Source of the DNA: Lentzea californiensis | GTDB lineage: Bacteria > Actinomycetota > Actinomycetes > Mycobacteriales > Pseudonocardiaceae | Length of the DNA: 64,000 nucleotides | Direction: 5' to 3' | Assembly: GCF_024648825.1 (NCBI RefSeq) | Contig: NZ_JANBBE010000001.1 | Coordinates: forward strand, 1,116,001-1,180,000 | Part shown: positions 9,607 through 18,031 of the stretch, piece after piece | Numbering within the stretch: position 1 is the stretch's first letter | Layout: each line of letters begins with the position of its first letter | The notes under the pieces: model-generated | The model's database searches: none | What the model saw: the letters and a program-made list of their open reading frames with translations, nothing else | What the model was told of the DNA's origin: nothing | Position numbers and translations under genes: made by a program

Positions 9607-10478
9607 CGCCGCACCGCCCTTCCCTGCAGCAGCGTGACGCCGACGATCAGCAACGTCAGGATCACCGCGCCCGCGCTGCCGTGCCCGAAGTCCTGCCCGC
9701 CGCTGCCCAAAGCCGTGTAGTACAGGTAGATCAGCGGTGGCCGGGCGAACGGTGGGTAGCCGCGATCGGTTCCCAGCACGTTGTAGAACTCGTCGAACGC
9801 CTGATAGGCGCCGATCAGGAGCAACAACAACACGGCGACAGACGTGGTGCGCAGCTGGGGGAGCGTAACGAACCTGAAGGCCTGCCGCGAGCGTGCGCCG
9901 TCGAGAGCCGCTGCCTCGTACAGCACGGCGGGAATCCGTTGCAGGCCCGCGATGAACAGGATCATGTAGAACCCCAGCTGCAACCACAGCCGCAGCGTCA
10001 CGAGCACGAGCCAGTACCAGGGCGGTGACGTGGAGACCGTCCACGCCACCGGATCGGCGCCGAACCAGCCCAGCACCGTGTTCGCGAGGCCTGAGCGCAG
10101 GCCGTTGAAGATCGAGAGCTTCCACACCAGCGACGCCACGACGTACGAGCAGGCCGTCGGCAGGAAGAACACCGACCGGAAGAACGCCTGCATGAAGCTG
10201 ATCTGGCTGACCAGCAACGCGAGCGCGAGGGCCAGCACGAACGTCAGCGGCACGATGAAGGCGGCGAACACGCTGAACGTGCCGAGGCTGCTCAGGAAAG
10301 GCCCGTCGGTCAGCATGTCCGCGTAGTTGCGCAGCCCGACGAACTCGGCCGGTGTCACCGTGTTGCGGGCGTCGAAGAACGACAGCAGCATGCTCCACCC
10401 GATCGGCACGTACACGAACACGAGCAGTCCCGCGGCGAACGGCCCGACGAACAGCCAGAACGCGCGTCCGTGCCTCAT
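9603..10478 (-). CDS. sugar ABC transporter permease, MalF type
   Basis: A 291-residue permease with six membrane segments starting with FWLFVGPFAAGLLVFVYVPI, and an EAA-type loop (YEAAALDGARSRQAFRFV). It pairs with the MalG-type permease downstream to form the membrane channel of a CUT1 sugar importer. It overlaps the binding-protein gene upstream by ATGA and the other permease downstream by GTGA, so the three genes form one tightly coupled leftward operon. The transported sugar cannot be read from the sequence. Confidence 0.9.
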   Translation of the reverse strand: MRHGRAFWLFVGPFAAGLLVFVYVPIGWSMLLSFFDARNTVTPAEFVGLRNYADMLTDGPFLSSLGTFSVFAAFIVPLTFVLALALALLVSQISFMQAFFRSVFFLPTACSYVVASLVWKLSIFNGLRSGLANTVLGWFGADPVAWTVSTSPPWYWLVLVTLRLWLQLGFYMILFIAGLQRIPAVLYEAAALDGARSRQAFRFVTLPQLRTTSVAVLLLLLIGAYQAFDEFYNVLGTDRGYPPFARPPLIYLYYTALGSGGQDFGHGSAGAVILTLLIVGVTLLQGRAVRR

Positions 10479-11704
10479 CCGTACAGGCGCTTCAGCTCGT
10501 CACGGGCCACACCCGCCGCGGCCTTCAGTTCGGTGTCGGCCGGAGCACCGTCACGGACCACCCGTGACACGGCGTCGTTGAACGCCGTCCGCATGACCGA
10601 GGTCCAGTCCGGCGGGTTGGACGCCTTCGCGTTGTCCCGCACGAACTCCACCGCGTCGGCCGCCGCACCGGACGTCAGCTTCGAGGCCTTCTCCGAGATG
10701 CTCTTGCGGGGCGGGACGTGGAAGCCGTAGCCGAGGTTGAAGTCCTCCTGGTAGTCGGTCTTCTCGATCCACAGCCACCGCACGAAGTCCTTGGCCTCGT
10801 CGATCCGCTTCGACTTCGCGTTGACCATCGCGCCGAACGCCCCGACTGGCACGCTCGCCGAACCGCCGGCACCCAGCGAGGGGAACGGCAGCACGCCGAA
10901 GTCGTCCCCCAGCGCCTTGGCGACCGCCGGCACCGCCCACAACCCGGTCCACTGCATGGCGACCAGGCCCTGCGTGAACGCGTCCGGCTCGGCCCAGTCC
11001 TTCACCGCGCCCAGCAACAGGCTGCCGCTCGTGTAGAGCTCGCGGAGCTTGCCGATCGCCGTCGCCGCGAGGGGATCGTCGAACCCGACCTGGTGGTCCC
11101 GCACGTAGTCGAGCCCGGCCGACCACAGCGCGGGCCCGCCCAGCACGCCGCCACCGCCGTCGTTGCCGGCGAAGAGCCCCTTGACCGAACCGGTGGTGAG
11201 GCGCTTGGACGCGTCGACCAGCTCATCCACAGTGGACGGTGGCCGCACACCCGCCTGGGCGAACATGCTCTTGCGGTAGAACAGCATCTGCATGTCCACG
11301 GCCTGCGGGACGCCGTAGACCTTCCCGTCGACGGTGTGCGTCGCGAGAATCGACTCGGAGAAGTCGCTCCTGGCGTCGCCGAAGACGTCGTCGAGCGGCA
11401 CGAGCTGACCCGCCCGGACCGAGCTGATCTGCGGGGTGGACTCGAAGACGTCCGGTCCGCCGTCGGACAGCAGGCTCGTCGCGAGCTTGGAGTCGTAGTC
11501 GCCGGGGTTCCACTGCACGGAAACCTGGGTCTTCGTGTACGCCTTGGCGTAGCGCTCCACGGCCTGCTGCACGCCGGGCTCGCCGTACGCGTGGTACCAC
11601 TGCTTGAGGGCCTGGCCGTTGCCGCCCCTGCCGGTGTTCGAACCGCACGCCGCGAGCAACGCGCTCGCGCCGGCCAGGGACAGAAGTCTGCGTCGGGAAA
11701 TCAC
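10475..11704 (-). CDS. extracellular sugar-binding lipoprotein of ABC transporter
   Basis: A 409-residue family 1 solute-binding protein. The N-terminus MISRRRLLSLAGASALLAAC has a twin-Arg-like start and a lipobox (LLAAC), so the mature protein begins at Cys20 and is anchored outside the membrane. The body has the usual features of sugar-binding proteins (KVYGVPQAVDMQMLFYRKSMF in the first lobe). The start codon is GTG 11704. As first gene of the three-gene operon it provides the substrate for the MalF/MalG-type permeases. The position inside the galactan region suggests wall or capsule sugar recycling, but this is only inference. Confidence 0.9.
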   Translation of the reverse strand: MISRRRLLSLAGASALLAACGSNTGRGGNGQALKQWYHAYGEPGVQQAVERYAKAYTKTQVSVQWNPGDYDSKLATSLLSDGGPDVFESTPQISSVRAGQLVPLDDVFGDARSDFSESILATHTVDGKVYGVPQAVDMQMLFYRKSMFAQAGVRPPSTVDELVDASKRLTTGSVKGLFAGNDGGGGVLGGPALWSAGLDYVRDHQVGFDDPLAATAIGKLRELYTSGSLLLGAVKDWAEPDAFTQGLVAMQWTGLWAVPAVAKALGDDFGVLPFPSLGAGGSASVPVGAFGAMVNAKSKRIDEAKDFVRWLWIEKTDYQEDFNLGYGFHVPPRKSISEKASKLTSGAAADAVEFVRDNAKASNPPDWTSVMRTAFNDAVSRVVRDGAPADTELKAAAGVARDELKRLYG

Positions 11705-11744
11705 TCACCCCGTCTTACTCCGATCACTCGAAGTGCGCGAGTGG

Positions 11745-11939
11745 TTACTCGAAGTGGGCGACGACGACGTTCGCGAAGTTGACGACGTACTCGCGGCCGT
11801 CAGGTCCGGGGATCGCCTGGGTGTGTCCGTTGCGGACGACCTGGGTCAGCCGCGGCGCGAGGTCGTCCCGCGTCTCGTCGGTGATCGGGAGGGAGATGGG
11901 GTTCGGGTTGGCGGCGAGGAACAGCACGAGTTTGCTCAT
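11745..11939 (-). CDS. small conserved-looking protein of unknown function
   Basis: A 64-residue protein, MSKLVLFLAANPNPIS at the N-terminus and YVVNFANVVVAHFE at the C-terminus, without clear membrane segment or Cys motif. I do not recognise the family. ATG 11939 is preferred; an in-frame TTG lies four codons upstream. It sits between glfT1 and the sugar-binding protein gene on the same strand, with some 75 bp on the upstream side. The reading frame has the strong third-position GC of its neighbours, which supports it being real. Confidence 0.45.
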   Translation of the reverse strand: MSKLVLFLAANPNPISLPITDETRDDLAPRLTQVVRNGHTQAIPGPDGREYVVNFANVVVAHFE

Positions 11940-12015
11940 GAGAGCAGCCAACCGCGTTCAGGAGCGCTGCGGAGGGCGGTTCCGCTCGTAGCGATTCCGC
12001 CCTCGGCAGACCGGC

Positions 12016-12918
12016 TCACTTGCGGAAGAAGCGCTCCCGCTGACCGAGGCGCACGAGCTTCAGCCACTCGACGAACGCCTTCGGATCCCGCTTCACACCG
12101 AGGAAGTACAGCCCGAACCGGAACACCTCGAGCGCACCGAGCTTGCGCATGCCCGGCTGCGACAGCAGGTACCCGCGGTTGCGGTACGTGTAGTAGCGCT
12201 TGATCGGGTTCTCCGGGTCCTGGGCGTGGAACTTGCCGCCCAGCATCGGCTTGAACTCGTCCGAGCCGTCCGGGTGCACGTACGCGACCCGCAGCGTCGT
12301 GCCGAACGGCAGCCCCGACCGCACCATGCGCCGGTGGACCTCCACCTCGTCGCCGCGGAAGAACAGCCGGTAGTCCGGCACGCCGACGACGTCCAGCGTG
12401 GAGGCGCGGAACAGCGCCCCGTTGAACAGCGAGGCGATGCCCGGCAGGAAGTCGGTGCCGAGCTCGGCGGCCGAGCGCTTCCACGTCAGGCCGCGGCGCA
12501 TCGGGAACGCGAGCTTGTCCGGGCTGTCGATGTTGGTGACGACGGGGGAGATCTCCGCGAGACCCCTGCGCTCCGCCTCCTCCAGCAGCACCGCCAGCAC
12601 GTTCTCGTCAGCCGGGCGGCCGTCGTCGTCGGCCAGCCACACCCAGTCCGCGCCCAGCGAGAGCGCGTGCAGGATGCCCAGCGCGAAGCCGCCGGCGCCA
12701 CCGAGGTTGCGGTGCGACGGCAGGTAGGTCGTGGGGAGCGGACACTGCTCGACGAGGTCGCCGACGGGCTGGTCGGGACCGTTGTCGACGACGACCAGGT
12801 GGTCGGGCACGCGTGTCTGGGTCGCCAGGGCCTTCAGCGACTCGGCCAGCAGCTCCCTGCGGTGGCGGGTGACCACCACCGCGACGACGGAGCCCTTGGG
12901 CAGTGCCTCGAGGTTCAT
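12016..12918 (-). CDS. glfT1: galactofuranosyltransferase GlfT1
   Basis: The enzyme that adds the first two Galf residues to the polyprenyl-diphosphate-GlcNAc-rhamnose primer before GlfT2 extends the chain. The 300-residue protein follows mycobacterial Rv3782 closely: VVVTRHRRELLAESL, VVVDNG, NLGGAGGFALGILHA, ADWVWLADDDG (91-101, metal site), GIASLFNGALFRAST, FFRGDEVEVHRRM, GSDEFKPMLGG and TYRNRGYLLSQPG. It starts at ATG 12918, three bases after the stop of wzt, matching the Rv3781-Rv3782 order. Confidence 0.95.
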   Translation of the reverse strand: MNLEALPKGSVVAVVVTRHRRELLAESLKALATQTRVPDHLVVVDNGPDQPVGDLVEQCPLPTTYLPSHRNLGGAGGFALGILHALSLGADWVWLADDDGRPADENVLAVLLEEAERRGLAEISPVVTNIDSPDKLAFPMRRGLTWKRSAAELGTDFLPGIASLFNGALFRASTLDVVGVPDYRLFFRGDEVEVHRRMVRSGLPFGTTLRVAYVHPDGSDEFKPMLGGKFHAQDPENPIKRYYTYRNRGYLLSQPGMRKLGALEVFRFGLYFLGVKRDPKAFVEWLKLVRLGQRERFFRK

Positions 12919-12921
12919 GCT

Positions 12922-13722
12922 CTACTCGCCACCGTTTCCGCTGAGGACGGGGGTCTCCTCGTGCGGGTGCATCCGCTCGAAGGGGTCGTAACCCTTGTAC
13001 GCGGTCAGCACCTCGCGAAGGCTTCCGAACATCTTGACGTGGCCTTCGTCCATCCAGATCGCCTTGTCGCAGAAATCCGCGAGGAACTCGTCGGAGTGGT
13101 TCGCGAACACCAGCAGGCCGGAGCGGGCGACCAGGCTCTTGAGACGGTCGCGGGCCTTCGCCATGAACGCGGCGTCGACCGCGCCGATGCCCTCGTCGAG
13201 CAGCAGGATCTCCGGGTTGATCGACGTGACGACGCCGAGGGCCAACCGGACGCGCATGCCCGTCGAGTACGTGCGCAGCGGCATCTGCAGGTAGTCACCG
13301 AGCTCGGTGAACTGCGCGATGTCGTCGACGCGGGACTCCATCTGCTTGCGGCTCATGCCGAGGAACAGGCCGCGGATCATGATGTTCTCGTACCCGGAGA
13401 TCTCCGGGTCCATGCCGACGCCGAGGTCGAAGACCGGCGCCACCTTGCCGACGATGCGCGACTGGCCGCGGGTGGGCTCGTAGATGCCCGCCAGCAGGCG
13501 CAGCAGCGTCGACTTGCCGGCGCCGTTGTGGCCGACCAGGCCGACGCGGTCGCCGTCCTTGATCGACAGCGTGATGTCGTGCAGGGCTTCGATGATCGGG
13601 ACGCGGCCCTCGGACTCGATCTTGCCGCCGACCTTGCCGAGCGCGAGCTTCTTCAGCGACCTCGACTTGGCGTCGAAGATCGGGAAGTCGACTGATGCGT
13701 TCCAGACGTCGATGCTGACCAT
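12922..13722 (-). CDS. wzt: galactan/polysaccharide ABC exporter ATPase (Wzt-like, Rv3781 type)
   Basis: A 266-residue ATPase with Walker A GHNGAGKST (64-72), the signature TYSTGMRVRLALG, Walker B EILLLDEGIGAVD and the switch His in VFANHSD. The N-terminal extension before Walker A is typical of ATPases of polysaccharide exporters. With the permease encoded just upstream it forms the pair thought to move lipid-linked galactan across the membrane in mycobacteria and corynebacteria. It has a strong AGGAGG site nine bases before ATG 13722 and is followed within three bases by glfT1. Confidence 0.92.
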   Translation of the reverse strand: MVSIDVWNASVDFPIFDAKSRSLKKLALGKVGGKIESEGRVPIIEALHDITLSIKDGDRVGLVGHNGAGKSTLLRLLAGIYEPTRGQSRIVGKVAPVFDLGVGMDPEISGYENIMIRGLFLGMSRKQMESRVDDIAQFTELGDYLQMPLRTYSTGMRVRLALGVVTSINPEILLLDEGIGAVDAAFMAKARDRLKSLVARSGLLVFANHSDEFLADFCDKAIWMDEGHVKMFGSLREVLTAYKGYDPFERMHPHEETPVLSGNGGE

Positions 13723-13738
13723 GGGTGTCGACCTCCTT

Positions 13739-14653
13739 CTAGACCCAGTAGGAAACGCGGGCGCGGTAGTTGCGCAGGATCACCAGAGCGGCGAACCAGC
13801 CGATGACGGTGAAACCGCCGACGATCGCCCAGTGGTGCCAGTCGACCGCGTGGCCGAGCAGCGGGGCCCGGACCACCTCGACGAAGTGGTACACGGGGTT
13901 GAGCTCGGCGATGAGCATGCGCCAGTTGCTGTCGCCGCCACCGGTGACCCGCTGCAGCACGCCGGCGTCCCAGACGATCGGCGTCATGAAGAAGACCAGG
14001 TTGATGAAGCTGGTCACGACCGGCGGGATGTCGCGGAAGCGGGTGCTGATGACGCCGAACAGCAGGGCGACCCACACCGCGTTCACGGCGAGCAGCGCGA
14101 AGCCGGGGACCGCGAGGACGATGGTCCAGCTGAGGCCGGGGTGCTCGATGCCGCCCTTGGTGATCGTGTACGGGTGGTTGAGCGCCGTGAAGAAGATGGC
14201 GAGCACCACCGCGTAGACCACGAGGTTGTGCGCCAGGAACAGCACCTGGCGCCACACCATGCGCATCACGTGGACCGTGATCGGCGCGGGCAGGTGCTTG
14301 ATGAGCCCCTCGTTCGCGATGAACACGTCCGTGCCCTCGGTGATGCAGCCGAGGATGAAGTTCCAGACGATGAAGCCGACTGTCACGTACGGCAGGAACG
14401 TGGGGACGTTCGTTTCGAACAGCACGGAGTACAGCAAGCCCAGCGCCAGCGCCGTGGTGCCCATCGAGATGGTGATCCACAACGGCCCGATGACCGAACG
14501 GCGGTAACGCTGCTTGATGTCCTGCCAGCCGAGGTGGCCCCACAGCTCACGGTGGTCCCACGCCTCCCGCACATCCGCGAACGCGCGTTTGAAGCTGCGC
14601 GACTTGACGGGGGGAGGCGCCTCTGGTTGGCCGAGCGTACTGGTGGCTTGCAC
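13739..14653 (-). CDS. wzm: galactan/polysaccharide ABC exporter permease (Wzm-like, Rv3783 type)
   Basis: A 304-residue ABC-2 type permease. A cytoplasmic amphipathic start (HLGWQDIKQRYRRSVIGPLW) precedes six membrane segments, as in Wzm and TagG proteins. It pairs with the ATPase encoded 16 bases downstream, and together with glfT1 these reproduce the mycobacterial rfbD-glfT1-rfbE set, though in the order wzm-wzt-glfT1. GTG 14653 is chosen: a -10 box (TACGCT) lies eight bases upstream with no Shine-Dalgarno site, which points to a leaderless message for the operon. Confidence 0.92.
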   Translation of the reverse strand: MQATSTLGQPEAPPPVKSRSFKRAFADVREAWDHRELWGHLGWQDIKQRYRRSVIGPLWITISMGTTALALGLLYSVLFETNVPTFLPYVTVGFIVWNFILGCITEGTDVFIANEGLIKHLPAPITVHVMRMVWRQVLFLAHNLVVYAVVLAIFFTALNHPYTITKGGIEHPGLSWTIVLAVPGFALLAVNAVWVALLFGVISTRFRDIPPVVTSFINLVFFMTPIVWDAGVLQRVTGGGDSNWRMLIAELNPVYHFVEVVRAPLLGHAVDWHHWAIVGGFTVIGWFAALVILRNYRARVSYWV

Positions 14654-14661
14654 GAGGACTG

Positions 14662-14667
14662 AGCGTA
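14662..14667 (-). promoter_or_regulatory. -10 element TACGCT before wzm
   Basis: On the minus strand TACGCT ends eight bases before GTG 14653. It is the probable promoter of the wzm-wzt-glfT1 operon and sits in the short gap after the methyltransferase stop at 14713. Confidence 0.4.
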
Positions 14668-14712
14668 CCGGCGACCACCGACACCGATGCTCACCGGTCG
14701 GTCACGGTGCGA

Positions 14713-15543
14713 TCAGACCTTGATCACCTTTACGATGACCTGTTCGTGGTCGTAGGTGTACCCGAGGTAGTCGAACTCCACGCCGTGCGCCGCCACGTGC
14801 TCCAGCCAGGCCTTGTGCTCGTGTTCCTGCCACTGCGGGTAGTTGAAGTACTCGTCGAAGACGATGATGCTGCCCTCGACCAGACGGGGCCCGACCAGGT
14901 CGAGAACCGTCTTCGTGGACGAGTACAGGTCGCAGTCGACGTGCAGGAACGTGACGGGGCCCTCGTGGTCGGCGAGGAACTTCGGCAGCGTCTCGTCGAA
15001 CCACCCGGCGACGAGCTCGGCACCGGGCACGTCCGGCAGGCCGTCCATCGTGAACGTGCCGGCGGGGAACCCGTTGCGCCAGTTCTCCGGCAGACCCTCG
15101 AAGGAGTCGAAGCCGTAGACGCCGGAGCCCTCCCGGGCGTTCGCGATGATCTTGAGCGTGCCGCCGGTGTAGACGCCGAACTCCAGCGCCATGCCGCCCT
15201 CGGGCGTCTGGGACAGCGCGAACTCGAGCGTCTCGTGCGGCGAGCCGAAGTGCGGGACCCGCGGCATGTTCTTGTGCACGAACTGAGCGCTCTGCAGCGC
15301 CGCTTCCCTGTCCGCGGCGAACACGATGTCGCGGCGGGCCCGCACCTCGTGCCCCACGGTGTGGTCGACGATCCGGTTCGCCTGCTGCGCGACCTCGTCG
15401 CGCAGCCCGTCCAGCTGGGCCTGGATGCGTTCGATCTGCTGTTGCTGCGGCTTCAGCGCGTCCTGGATGAGTTCCATGGCTTTGACACGAAGCTTGTGAC
15501 GAAGCTGCTTGGCCTGCAGGCCATTGCGGACTCGGTCGAGCAC
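14713..15543 (-). CDS. TylF/MycF-like SAM-dependent methyltransferase
   Basis: A 276-residue class I methyltransferase. A coiled-coil-like, Gln-rich segment (about 22-60) precedes the catalytic domain. EFGVYTGGT (121-129) is the SAM-binding loop, HVDCDLYSST (201-210) carries the acidic pair that binds metal in the TylF/MycF family, and FDEYFNYPQ (229-237) follows. Family members O-methylate deoxysugars; one on a cell-wall sugar would fit the neighbourhood, but the substrate is unknown. The start is GTG 15543. It is transcribed in the same direction as wzm but a separate promoter seems to lie between them. Confidence 0.8.
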   Translation of the reverse strand: MLDRVRNGLQAKQLRHKLRVKAMELIQDALKPQQQQIERIQAQLDGLRDEVAQQANRIVDHTVGHEVRARRDIVFAADREAALQSAQFVHKNMPRVPHFGSPHETLEFALSQTPEGGMALEFGVYTGGTLKIIANAREGSGVYGFDSFEGLPENWRNGFPAGTFTMDGLPDVPGAELVAGWFDETLPKFLADHEGPVTFLHVDCDLYSSTKTVLDLVGPRLVEGSIIVFDEYFNYPQWQEHEHKAWLEHVAAHGVEFDYLGYTYDHEQVIVKVIKV

Positions 15544-15599
15544 GGTGGCTCCTCTCCAGAACGGTCAGCGCATCGTAGAGCCACCACCGCGTGACTTGG

Positions 15600-16076
15600 C
15601 TAGAGGTACTGACCCGTGCCTTTGCCGGTCGTTCCGCCTTCGTTGCCTTCGCCGCCACTGCCGGCGGGCAGCGCACGGCCGCGCATCTGCTCCAGCTGGG
15701 CCCGCGCCGCCATCTGCTGGGCGAACAACGCGGTCTGGATGCCGTGGAAGAGGCCTTCCAGCCAGCCCACGAGCTGAGCCTGCGCGATCCGCAGCTCGGC
15801 GTCGGAGGGCGTGCCCTCCTCGGTGAACGGCAGCGACAGGCGCTCCAGCTCCTCGCGCAGCTCCGGCGCCAGGCCGTCCTCGAGCTCCTCGATGGACCGC
15901 TTGTGGATCTCCTTGAGGCGGTTGCGGCTGGCCTCGTCCAGAGGTGCCGCCCGCACCTCCTCCAGCAGCTGCTTGATCATCGTGCCGATCCGCATGACCT
16001 TCGCCGGCTGTTCGACGAGGTCGGCGATGTCGCCGTCCTGGCCACCGACGATTACGACGGGCTGCTCCTGGTTCAT
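15600..16076 (-). CDS. bpa: bacterial proteasome activator Bpa/PafE
   Basis: An ATP-independent ring-forming activator of the 20S proteasome. The central helices are almost identical to the Mycobacterium protein (Rv3780): DLVEQPAKVMRIGTMIKQLL, EASRNRLKEIH, EELEDGLAPELREELERL and AQLVGWLEGLFHGIQTALFA. The C-terminal GQYL is the HbYX-like tail that docks into the proteasome alpha ring. It has 158 residues from ATG 16076; an ATG at 16085 would add three residues but leaves no room for a ribosome site. Its place next to an Rv3778c-like gene and the galactan exporter matches the mycobacterial order. Confidence 0.93.
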   Translation of the reverse strand: MNQEQPVVIVGGQDGDIADLVEQPAKVMRIGTMIKQLLEEVRAAPLDEASRNRLKEIHKRSIEELEDGLAPELREELERLSLPFTEEGTPSDAELRIAQAQLVGWLEGLFHGIQTALFAQQMAARAQLEQMRGRALPAGSGGEGNEGGTTGKGTGQYL

Positions 16077-16154
16077 GGTCTCCATCCTCGCGTGATTCAC
16101 GTTTTCGAAACTAATCGGGGTGGGGCTGGTCGTTGCTGTGTTTGCTCGCATACG

Positions 16155-16160
16155 TACGGT
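16155..16160 (+). promoter_or_regulatory. -10 element TACGGT before ATG 16168
   Basis: TACGGT ends seven bases before ATG 16168; no ribosome binding site is seen. The same hexamer and spacing occur before the quinone oxidoreductase gene at 18980. Confidence 0.4.
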
Positions 16161-16167
16161 GTGTGTC

Positions 16168-17367
16168 ATGGCGTTCGACGTCGCACGGGTACGAGGGCTC
16201 TTCCCCGCGCTCGGCGACGGCTGGGTCCACCTCGACGCACCGGCCGGCATGCAGGTGCCCGAACAGGTCGCCACCGCCGTCTCCACCGCGCTGCGCGCCC
16301 CGGTCTCCGGACCAGGTGGCATCTTTCCCGCGTCCCAACGGGCCCAGGGCATCGTGGACGCCGCCCGCAGGTCCGTCGCGGACCTCGTCGGCGGTGATCC
16401 CGCCGGTGTCGTGCTGGGGCCCTCCTCCGCTGTGCTGCTGCAACGTCTCGCCGACGCCATGACCGACGACTGGTTCATGGGCGACGAGGTCCTGGTTTCC
16501 CGGCTGGACCACCCGGCGAACATCGCGCCGTGGCTGCGCGCCACCCAGCGCACCGGCAGCGCGGTCAAGTGGGCGGAGATCGACATCGAGACCTGCGAGC
16601 TGCCCAGCTGGCAGTTCGACGAGCTGGTCACCGACCGCACCAAGCTGATCGCCATCACGGCGGCGTCCGGCGTGGTCGGCACCCGGCCGGACCTGGGCAA
16701 GATCTCCGCGGTGGCTCGCGCGCACGGCTCGCTGATGGTGGTGGACGCCTCGGCCGCGGCACCCTTCGTGCCGTTGGACATCGTTGGCATGGGCGCCGAC
16801 GTGGTGGCTCTCTCCGCGGGCCAGTGGGGCGGTCCGCCGGTCGGTGCGCTGGTGTTCCGCGACCCGTCGGTGCTGGAGCGGCTGCCGTCGGTCTCGGTCG
16901 ACCCGATGGCGCGTGGTCCCGAACGACTCGAGCTCGGCCCGCACGCGTATCCGATGCTCGCCGGGCTCGTTGCGTCGGTGGAGTACCTGGCGGACCTCGA
17001 CGACGCGGCTTCCGGCACGCGCCGCGAGCGGTTGCTCACGTCGCTGGGATCGGTGAAGGCCTACCAGGCGGGGCTGCTCGCTAATCTCATCAACGAACTG
17101 CGTTCGCTGCGACACGTGATGGTGATCGGCGACGCCATGCGGCGGGTGCCCGCGCTGGCGTTCTCGATCGCCGGGGTCAAGGCGGAGGACGGCGTCGAAC
17201 ACCTCGCGTCACGGGGAGTCTGCGCGTTCGCCGACCCCGGTCAGTACGGCGTGTTCTCGGTGCTGGGCGTCGGCGAGATCGGCGGCGCCATCCGCATCGG
17301 GCTCGCGCACTACACGAACGCGGTCGAGATGGACGACCTGGTGCGGGCGGTGGCCGAACTCGGCTGA
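16168..17367 (+). CDS. aminotransferase class V-like protein (Rv3778c type), lysine absent
   Basis: A 399-residue protein with the fold of cysteine desulfurases: VHLDAPAGMQVP at the N-terminus, DHPANIAPW (substrate region), AASGVVGTRPDL, VVDASAAAPFVPLD (191-204) and WGGPPVGALVF. The lysine that normally holds PLP, expected in an S-x-H-K motif, reads SAGQW with Gln at 219, so it may not form the usual Schiff base. As I recall it, the mycobacterial neighbour Rv3778c has the same feature. It is divergent from bpa. I chose ATG 16168 because a -10 box precedes it and the coding similarity begins at MAFDVARVRG. Function unknown. Confidence 0.8.
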   Translation: MAFDVARVRGLFPALGDGWVHLDAPAGMQVPEQVATAVSTALRAPVSGPGGIFPASQRAQGIVDAARRSVADLVGGDPAGVVLGPSSAVLLQRLADAMTDDWFMGDEVLVSRLDHPANIAPWLRATQRTGSAVKWAEIDIETCELPSWQFDELVTDRTKLIAITAASGVVGTRPDLGKISAVARAHGSLMVVDASAAAPFVPLDIVGMGADVVALSAGQWGGPPVGALVFRDPSVLERLPSVSVDPMARGPERLELGPHAYPMLAGLVASVEYLADLDDAASGTRRERLLTSLGSVKAYQAGLLANLINELRSLRHVMVIGDAMRRVPALAFSIAGVKAEDGVEHLASRGVCAFADPGQYGVFSVLGVGEIGGAIRIGLAHYTNAVEMDDLVRAVAELG

Positions 17368-17386
17368 GGGATTTGGGAGATCATCT

Positions 17387-18031
17387 TTGGACGACTCGCT
17401 GGCTCGCGAGCTCGCCGATCTCTCGGCCCTGCAGCGCCTCGGCTCGTTGAACACCGAGTACCTGCCGCAGCTCTCCGGCGACCTCCGGCCGGCGGCGCTC
17501 GTCGCCGTGATGGACGAGGTCGTGCTGGGCGCCCGGACCGTGCTGGTGGAACTCGGCTGCGGATCGTCCTCGGTCCTGCTGGCGCGTCTGTTGCAGCAGC
17601 GGGGGTTCGGGCACCTGTTGTCGATCGAGCACGACGAACGCACGGCTGCTTTCGTTGCCTCACAACTACGGCGTGAAGGCCTCGGCTCCGCGGCTCGCGT
17701 GGTGCACGCGCCGTTGTCGCGGCATCCGGCGGCGTTGTCGCGGCACGGCCAGTGGTACGCGCCGCAGCAGGTGCACGACGAAGTGCTCGGGTACGTCGAG
17801 CGGTTCGGTCTGGTGGACCTGCTGCTGGTGGACGGGCCGGGGTTCGGCGACTCGCGCTACCCGGCGTTGCCCGTGCTCAGCGCCGTGCTGGCGCCGGGGG
17901 CGACGGTGCTGGCCGACGACGCCGACCGGCCGGACGAGCAGGCGGTGCTGACGCGGTGGTCCGAGGAGTTCGGGCTGGAGTTCCGCACGGCTCCCCGGAC
18001 CTCGCTCGCGGTGGCTACCGGTCTCGCTTGA
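17387..18031 (+). CDS. class I SAM-dependent methyltransferase-like protein
   Basis: A 214-residue protein starting with TTG 17387 after a GGGAGA ribosome site. TVLVELGCGSSSVLLARLL is the SAM-binding motif I, LLSIEHDE the acidic motif II and VDLLLVDGPG motif IV, so a Rossmann methyltransferase fold is clear. I cannot name its substrate. It lies 19 bp after the lysine-less aminotransferase-like gene and is probably co-transcribed with it. Its last 17 bases overlap the end of the convergent oxidoreductase gene. Confidence 0.7.
   Translation: MDDSLARELADLSALQRLGSLNTEYLPQLSGDLRPAALVAVMDEVVLGARTVLVELGCGSSSVLLARLLQQRGFGHLLSIEHDERTAAFVASQLRREGLGSAARVVHAPLSRHPAALSRHGQWYAPQQVHDEVLGYVERFGLVDLLLVDGPGFGDSRYPALPVLSAVLAPGATVLADDADRPDEQAVLTRWSEEFGLEFRTAPRTSLAVATGLA

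Noticed and set aside
9607-10398. Upstream extension of the MalG-type permease frame
   Set aside because: Runs through the MalF-type gene in another phase; the permease similarity starts at GTG 9606.
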